38,275 nucleotides of DNA. Source: Planctomycetaceae bacterium (lineage in GTDB: Bacteria > Planctomycetota > Planctomycetia > Pirellulales > Pirellulaceae). Shown piece by piece: positions 35,536 to 38,275 of this stretch; positions within the stretch are counted from its first letter, which is position 1; each line of letters begins with the position of its first letter. The stretch lies in contig PKCN01000374.1 in NCBI GenBank assembly GCA_002862205.1, positions 1 through 38,275 on the forward strand. The letters are read 5' to 3'. The position numbers were made by a program, and so were the translations under genes. The notes beneath the pieces were generated by a model. The model saw only the letters and a list, made by a program, of their open reading frames with translations, was not told the DNA's origin and ran no database searches.

Positions 35536-36561
35536 TCAGTGATCTGGCCTGAGGGTCATCATCACGCACGAGGAACCACTTTCAACATGCAATTGCTTTG
35601 CGTCACTTGCAAGCAGATCAACAGCATCGCCATTGATCTGGACTTCAGTCAGTACACTGGTGAAGCCTTCCTTAGTACTGGCAACCATTGCTTGGATCGA
35701 AGGCCCACTGATTTGATTGATAACGCGACCGATAGTGAACGAACGCGTTCGCTGTACAGCACGAATTGATTGGGTTTCAGCGCTAATCACCGGGCCAGCA
35801 TCAAAGATATCGAACAGATCTGTAGCGGTAAAACCCTCTGCTTTCAGCATGGCAACTGCTGGCTCTGTTTCGATGTGCACCTGCCCGATTCCGTCGCGAA
35901 TATTCTTCCCAAGAAGCTCAAGATAAATTGGGTGCTGGGGCATCATCTCTTCGATGAATTGCTTGGAGATGGTGGACATGGCATCAGCGGTCGCGAAATC
36001 GACAGGGATGAACCTGCCGGCAACAGCATCCCAGAAGGGAACGCTTCCATCGGTTTCTGCTCTGCCTCGCATCTGAGCAATCACCCGATCCGCAAAACGA
36101 TGGGGCAGCATGGAAATCAACGCAAAGCGAGCCAGAGACAACCAGCGTCCCCGTCCTTCACCCCGATAAATTCCCCGCAAAAACAGGCTTCCAATTTCAG
36201 TTGGTCCATCATGAATACGTTTCAAATCCAGACGTACCCGATGTTGGCTGACCCCCAACAATTCACTTTGGTGATCGGACTCAATACGGCGATACGCGTA
36301 AAGCGGTTGATAGCCACCTGTCTTGGCATAAATGGTTGACGTGCCAACGAGTTCACCGGATTCAGTGTTCACGAGGACCAACACATAGGGTTCGCCTCGC
36401 GGTGAGATTCCTGTACGACTGAAAGCAAACGTTGACTGTTCCACCCGGTCCAGTAGTCTTGCCCGGTCCAACTGCAATGATGTCAGCCCCTTGGTTGCCG
36501 ACTGGGCAAGCCGAAAGAGGGCATCAATGTCATCGATACGTACCGAACGAACAATCCACAT
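35536..36561 (-). CDS. astA: Arginine N-succinyltransferase (AstA-like)
   Basis: The 341-residue length equals that of AstA. Recognisable blocks are the N-terminal RSVRIDDIDALFRLA, then GTSTIYAKTGG, then EIGSLFLRGIYRGEGRGRWLS near 125-145, and GIGQVHIETEPAVAMLKAEGF with DIFDAGP in the C-terminal half. AstA transfers succinyl from succinyl-CoA to the alpha-amino group of arginine, the first step of the arginine succinyltransferase pathway. The aminotransferase gene upstream ends 11 bp before it, consistent with an operon; dihydrolase, dehydrogenase and desuccinylase genes (astB, astD, astE) are not in the window. The ATG at 36561 begins a typical N-terminus. Confidence 0.85.
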   Translation of the reverse strand: MWIVRSVRIDDIDALFRLAQSATKGLTSLQLDRARLLDRVEQSTFAFSRTGISPRGEPYVLVLVNTESGELVGTSTIYAKTGGYQPLYAYRRIESDHQSELLGVSQHRVRLDLKRIHDGPTEIGSLFLRGIYRGEGRGRWLSLARFALISMLPHRFADRVIAQMRGRAETDGSVPFWDAVAGRFIPVDFATADAMSTISKQFIEEMMPQHPIYLELLGKNIRDGIGQVHIETEPAVAMLKAEGFTATDLFDIFDAGPVISAETQSIRAVQRTRSFTIGRVINQISGPSIQAMVASTKEGFTSVLTEVQINGDAVDLLASDAKQLHVESGSSCVMMTLRPDH

Positions 36562-36572
36562 GGCCTGGGTCC

Positions 36573-38003
36573 TTAATCGACTTGCTTTGAAAACTGCAGC
36601 AACGAGGTTTCCAAAAGAGCAATGGCCGCATCAATATGCTCGAATGTTGTCGTTGCCGGCGGAGGCAGGAAACGAATACGGGTCGGATCAGAACCACAGA
36701 CAAAGCCCAACAAACCCACGTCATACATGGTCATCATCAATCGTTTGGCTTGATCAAAACTGCCATCACCGGGAGTAAAAGCAATCATCATGCCCTCACC
36801 GAAGGGACCGCGGATCAGTGCTGGATATTTTTCGGCTAGCGACATGAGTTGGCTGGCAAAGTAGTCATGACGCGCCACATTCTGACCTTGGCTGCCGAAG
36901 CACTGGCCAGACTCCAACAAATCCAACATTTTCAGCCCGGTAGCGATTGATGATGAAGACCCGGTAAAGGTCTGACTCAGGATCGGCCCCTTCGGCTTGA
37001 ACGCCTCGCCATACAACGTGGCGCAAACCTGTGTGACCTTTCCCACTGTCACTACATCCGCAAACTCATCTAAACCGTAATGCTGAAAAGCATAGGGTCT
37101 GGAAGTGCGTGAAAATGACTGGACCTCATCAAAGATGATCGGCACACCCGCCTCGCGTAAGGGTTCACACAAAGCCCGGAAAAACTCGTGACTGCCTGGA
37201 TAGTATCCACCCTCACCGGCAATGGGCTCTGCCCAAAACGCAGCGTACCTGTCGGGATGACGGTTCAGCAGTCGGTGCAACTCGTCCACTGCCCACCGCA
37301 AACTACGTTCAGGATTTCCAGGATCCCTGAACGGCAGATAATCGACATTCAATGATAACGGCAAACCCATTCGATAATTCGGGCGATCAGTCAATGCAGC
37401 CATTGCCAAGGATCGTCCGGCAAAGGCATTGTCAAAAGCAATGATTCGATCAGCAGGAAACTTGTGATGCAACGCTATCTTCAGTGCGTTCTCATTCGCC
37501 ATCGCCCCACTGGTGGACAACAGACAATGGTCAATGGCTGCTCCATCTACACGCGCCAACTGGATCAAACGCTCGGACATTTTGATACTGGGAGGATGCT
37601 GTTGGAGATTTCCCTGCATCACCGTGTCCTCGAGCGCGGCGTCAAGTGCCGCATCAATCATTGCTTGATGGCTATGGCCAGCCCCATGAACACCAATCCC
37701 ACCAATGAAATCAAGCTTGACGCTGCCATCAGCCAACTCAACATACGGTCCCTGCCCGAGTCCAGCGGAGAGGTAGGGCCAGAATGGCGGCCCACCGCGA
37801 GTATCCGATAACCGCGACAACAACTGCTCATAAGCACCTGTTAACTGGGGGTTGGCGGCTTGCACATCCTGAATTCCTCGACTGTGGTCAGCCACGGCCT
37901 CAGCGATCAAACGGCGCGCCTCGGCGATTCGTGAATCTGCTCGCAAATCGGCAGCAGCCAAGGTTGGATGTGATGAACCAGATGACTCCGAAGGTTGACC
38001 CAC
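36573..38003 (-). CDS. Class III PLP-dependent aminotransferase (possible succinylornithine aminotransferase)
   Basis: The 476-residue protein begins with GTG at 38003, preceded by AGGAG nine bases away, which decides the start. Fold type I class III motifs: LDFIGGIGVHGAGHSHQA, LLSTSGAMANENALKIA, AFWAEPIAGEGGYYPG, IIFDEVQSFSR with the Asp that contacts PLP, and Lys322 in TVGKVTQVCATLYG forming the Schiff base. Cotranscription with AstA suggests the ornithine-type step of arginine catabolism (AstC role). However, the GKxTQVC sequence around the lysine is reminiscent of L-lysine 6-aminotransferases, so the substrate may differ. The N-terminal about 60 residues are longer than in AstC. Confidence 0.75.
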   Translation of the reverse strand: MGQPSESSGSSHPTLAAADLRADSRIAEARRLIAEAVADHSRGIQDVQAANPQLTGAYEQLLSRLSDTRGGPPFWPYLSAGLGQGPYVELADGSVKLDFIGGIGVHGAGHSHQAMIDAALDAALEDTVMQGNLQQHPPSIKMSERLIQLARVDGAAIDHCLLSTSGAMANENALKIALHHKFPADRIIAFDNAFAGRSLAMAALTDRPNYRMGLPLSLNVDYLPFRDPGNPERSLRWAVDELHRLLNRHPDRYAAFWAEPIAGEGGYYPGSHEFFRALCEPLREAGVPIIFDEVQSFSRTSRPYAFQHYGLDEFADVVTVGKVTQVCATLYGEAFKPKGPILSQTFTGSSSSIATGLKMLDLLESGQCFGSQGQNVARHDYFASQLMSLAEKYPALIRGPFGEGMMIAFTPGDGSFDQAKRLMMTMYDVGLLGFVCGSDPTRIRFLPPPATTTFEHIDAAIALLETSLLQFSKQVD

Positions 38004-38275
38004 GAGATACCGCTCCTATGTAAAAAGTTTGTCCTGCACGCCCCTATAGTAACGCCTCCCCTCAAAAAGGTTCAGCCTCAGCCTGATCGCAGGATCAACA
38101 TCAACCAAAATCTCGCCTCGGACACCACGCCACCGACGCAGGCACAGCATCCACAAGCGATACGAGGGCGGCGGGTTAAAAGGTCGCAAACAGTCTTTCC
38201 GTTCACCGAGGCAATGTTGCCAGTCCCGCGGCGACCGTGTTGGATTGCGAGTTCGCTGATAAGAGATTTTGCTGA
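38004..38275. other. Region upstream of the aminotransferase gene
   Basis: No gene was found up to the window end. On the minus strand it carries the ribosome-binding site (AGGAG, complement of 38013-38017) and AT-rich hexamers (TACATA, TACTAT) that could be -10 elements, without a good -35. Confidence 0.4.

Noticed and set aside
34488-35769. Long plus-strand ORFs (34488-35471 and 34900-35769) opposite the GGDEF and AstA-like genes
   Set aside because: Their translations show no domain, while the minus strand encodes PAS/GGDEF and AstA blocks.

Overview
The window looks like a piece of a Planctomycetota chromosome, most likely Pirellulaceae (Rhodopirellula-like). This is inferred from gene content. 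Markers are an ECF sigma factor overlapping a TPR-bearing Ser/Thr kinase, a protein with an LEPR-XLL-like N-terminal motif, the C-terminal copper-monooxygenase-like domain of a planctomycete redox protein, a SASA-type esterase, a SYLF protein, EF-hands on an export adaptor, and long intergenic regions. No rRNA, tRNA, CRISPR array, transposase or phage gene was found.

Left part (1-10239, all +): the 3' end of a PHM-like copper-domain protein, a DUF502 membrane protein, a secreted SYLF/Ysc84 protein, a bestrophin-type channel, a secreted SnoaL-like protein, a secreted Pro/Arg/Ser-repeat TPR protein, an HdeD-like membrane protein and a membrane-anchored glycerophosphodiester phosphodiesterase. 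The theme is envelope, membrane and lipid. Minus-strand genes at 10278-14756 encode a large patatin-like phospholipase, a creatininase-family amidohydrolase and a SASA/SGNH esterase.

Centre (15646-26618): an export adaptor with paired C-terminal EF-hands is translationally coupled to a MacB-type permease with no ATPase gene beside it. Next comes a 2003-residue polytopic membrane protein of unknown function. Convergent to it lies a secreted protein with a caspase-like (clan CD) His/Cys dyad.

Right part (26841-38003): an MDP-1-type HAD phosphatase, then a three-gene overlapping cassette: ECF sigma factor, TPR Ser/Thr kinase, and a low-complexity LEPR-XLL-like protein with a short hydrophobic C-terminus and a basic tail. 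On the minus strand follow a PAS-GGDEF-HD-GYP-HPt-like c-di-GMP protein whose HD-GYP and HPt parts look degenerate, and an arginine N-succinyltransferase next to a class III aminotransferase.

Almost every longer intergenic region carries its own short tandem array (units of 12-24 bp, 2-5 copies), each with a different unit. The best candidates for something undescribed are the sigma-kinase-LEPR cassette, the caspase-like secreted protein, the 2003-residue membrane protein and the decayed c-di-GMP protein. All functional statements rest on reading motifs by eye; no database search was run.
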